DNA of 64,000 bases from Blautia sp. An249. GTDB taxonomy: Bacteria; Bacillota; Clostridia; Lachnospirales; Lachnospiraceae. The translations under genes were made by a program, and so were the position numbers. This document shows positions 63,830 through 64,000 of the stretch, piece after piece (position 1 is the stretch's first letter; each line of letters starts with the position of its first letter). The notes beneath the pieces were generated by a model that saw only the letters and a program-made list of their open reading frames with translations, was not told where the DNA came from and made no database searches. The DNA lies in the NCBI RefSeq assembly GCF_002159835.1, contig NZ_NFJL01000001.1, positions 1-64,000 on the forward strand, given 5' to 3'.

Positions 63830-64000
63830 ATGAAAAAATGGACTTCCGTTTTTCTGACTCTGTTTTTGCTGTTTGGCCTTTCTGCCTGCAGTCAGAGTAC
63901 AGAAAAAGCAGAGGATACAAAAGAGCAGGAAAGAAGAAAAGAAAATGGCACGGAACAGGTTTCAGCTGATGCTCCAAAGGTGTATATGACCACAGATATT
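63830..64000 (+). CDS. lipoprotein, N-terminal part only (possibly DUF362-like)
   Basis: 57 codons before the window ends. Signal peptide with lipobox LSAC, then a charged linker, then APKVYMTTDI. That last motif is reminiscent of the start of DUF362 ferredoxin-like lipoproteins, but the visible part is too short to decide. GGGGAGG precedes the ATG, 17 bases after the aldo/keto reductase stop. Confidence 0.6.
   Translation, partial: MKKWTSVFLTLFLLFGLSACSQSTEKAEDTKEQERRKENGTEQVSADAPKVYMTTDI

Overview
The window looks like a chromosome segment from a Gram-positive anaerobe of the class Clostridia, most likely Lachnospiraceae. The basis is strong GGAGG-type ribosome binding sites, frequent GTG/TTG starts, and gut-clostridial families: YfcC, GH3 pairs, LytTR/GHKL pairs, radical SAM enzymes, Tn1549-type mobile-element proteins and flavin reductases. 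No rRNA, tRNA, CRISPR array or intact transposase was seen.

Region 1 (1-10.1 kb) carries transporters and their regulators. A GC-rich FtsX/LolD-type ABC exporter, cut by the window edge, is followed by an abruptly AT-rich block. That block holds a lantibiotic-immunity-type ABC exporter (one ATPase, two permeases), an OmpR-type two-component system, an XRE regulator, an AraC remnant and a YxlEFG-like ABC operon. The YxlEFG-like operon sits behind a winged-helix regulator, and the regulator's own promoter carries the same operator.

Region 2 (10.1-17.8 kb) is a decayed integrative conjugative element: a helicase C-terminus without its front, two ArdC/YodL-type proteins and a relaxase with a nonsense codon. 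Inside it lies an intact abortive-infection gene (abiF/Abi_2, HEPN R-N-x3-H) preceded by its own promoter and a short terminator-ended RNA. This looks like an AbiF-ncRNA toxin-antitoxin/defence unit.

Region 3 (17.9-27.3 kb) starts with ArsR and TetR regulators and continues with a radical SAM enzyme, MetK, a DUF308 protein and a CDP-alcohol phosphatidyltransferase fused to a VTT domain. These alternate with broken genes (TSUP transporter, polyprenol-kinase-like, DegV, two P-type ATPases), several apparently joined by deletions. The cluster suggests SAM-dependent lipid or envelope modification, now partly decayed.

Region 4 (27.4-43.8 kb) holds an RNHCP protein, an AraC-GNAT regulator with an MFS exporter, an opine-dehydrogenase-like enzyme, a sugar-type ABC importer (binding protein, two permeases, double ATPase), a LysR gene divergent from a duplicated alpha/beta-hydrolase and a YfcC carrier, a PHP::DUF3786 chimera, and a TetR gene divergent from a CooC-like ATPase.

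Region 5 (43.8-54 kb) pairs a LytTR response regulator and GHKL kinase with two GH3 glycosidases, one canonical and one membrane-anchored with reversed domain order, and a GtrA protein. Both GH3 genes carry the same two-box motif at exactly the same distance from the start codon, so they are probably the regulon of that two-component system. A glycogen-branching enzyme follows on the other strand.

Region 6 (54-64 kb) is rich in redox genes: two flavin reductases, an FAD-Rieske oxidoreductase overlapping a tocopherol-cyclase-like gene, an Isf-type iron-sulfur flavoprotein and an aldo/keto reductase. It also has a GntR(YtrA)-ABC operon and TetR regulators with visible operators. A 500-bp non-coding island of nested inverted repeats sits at 58.3-58.8 kb.
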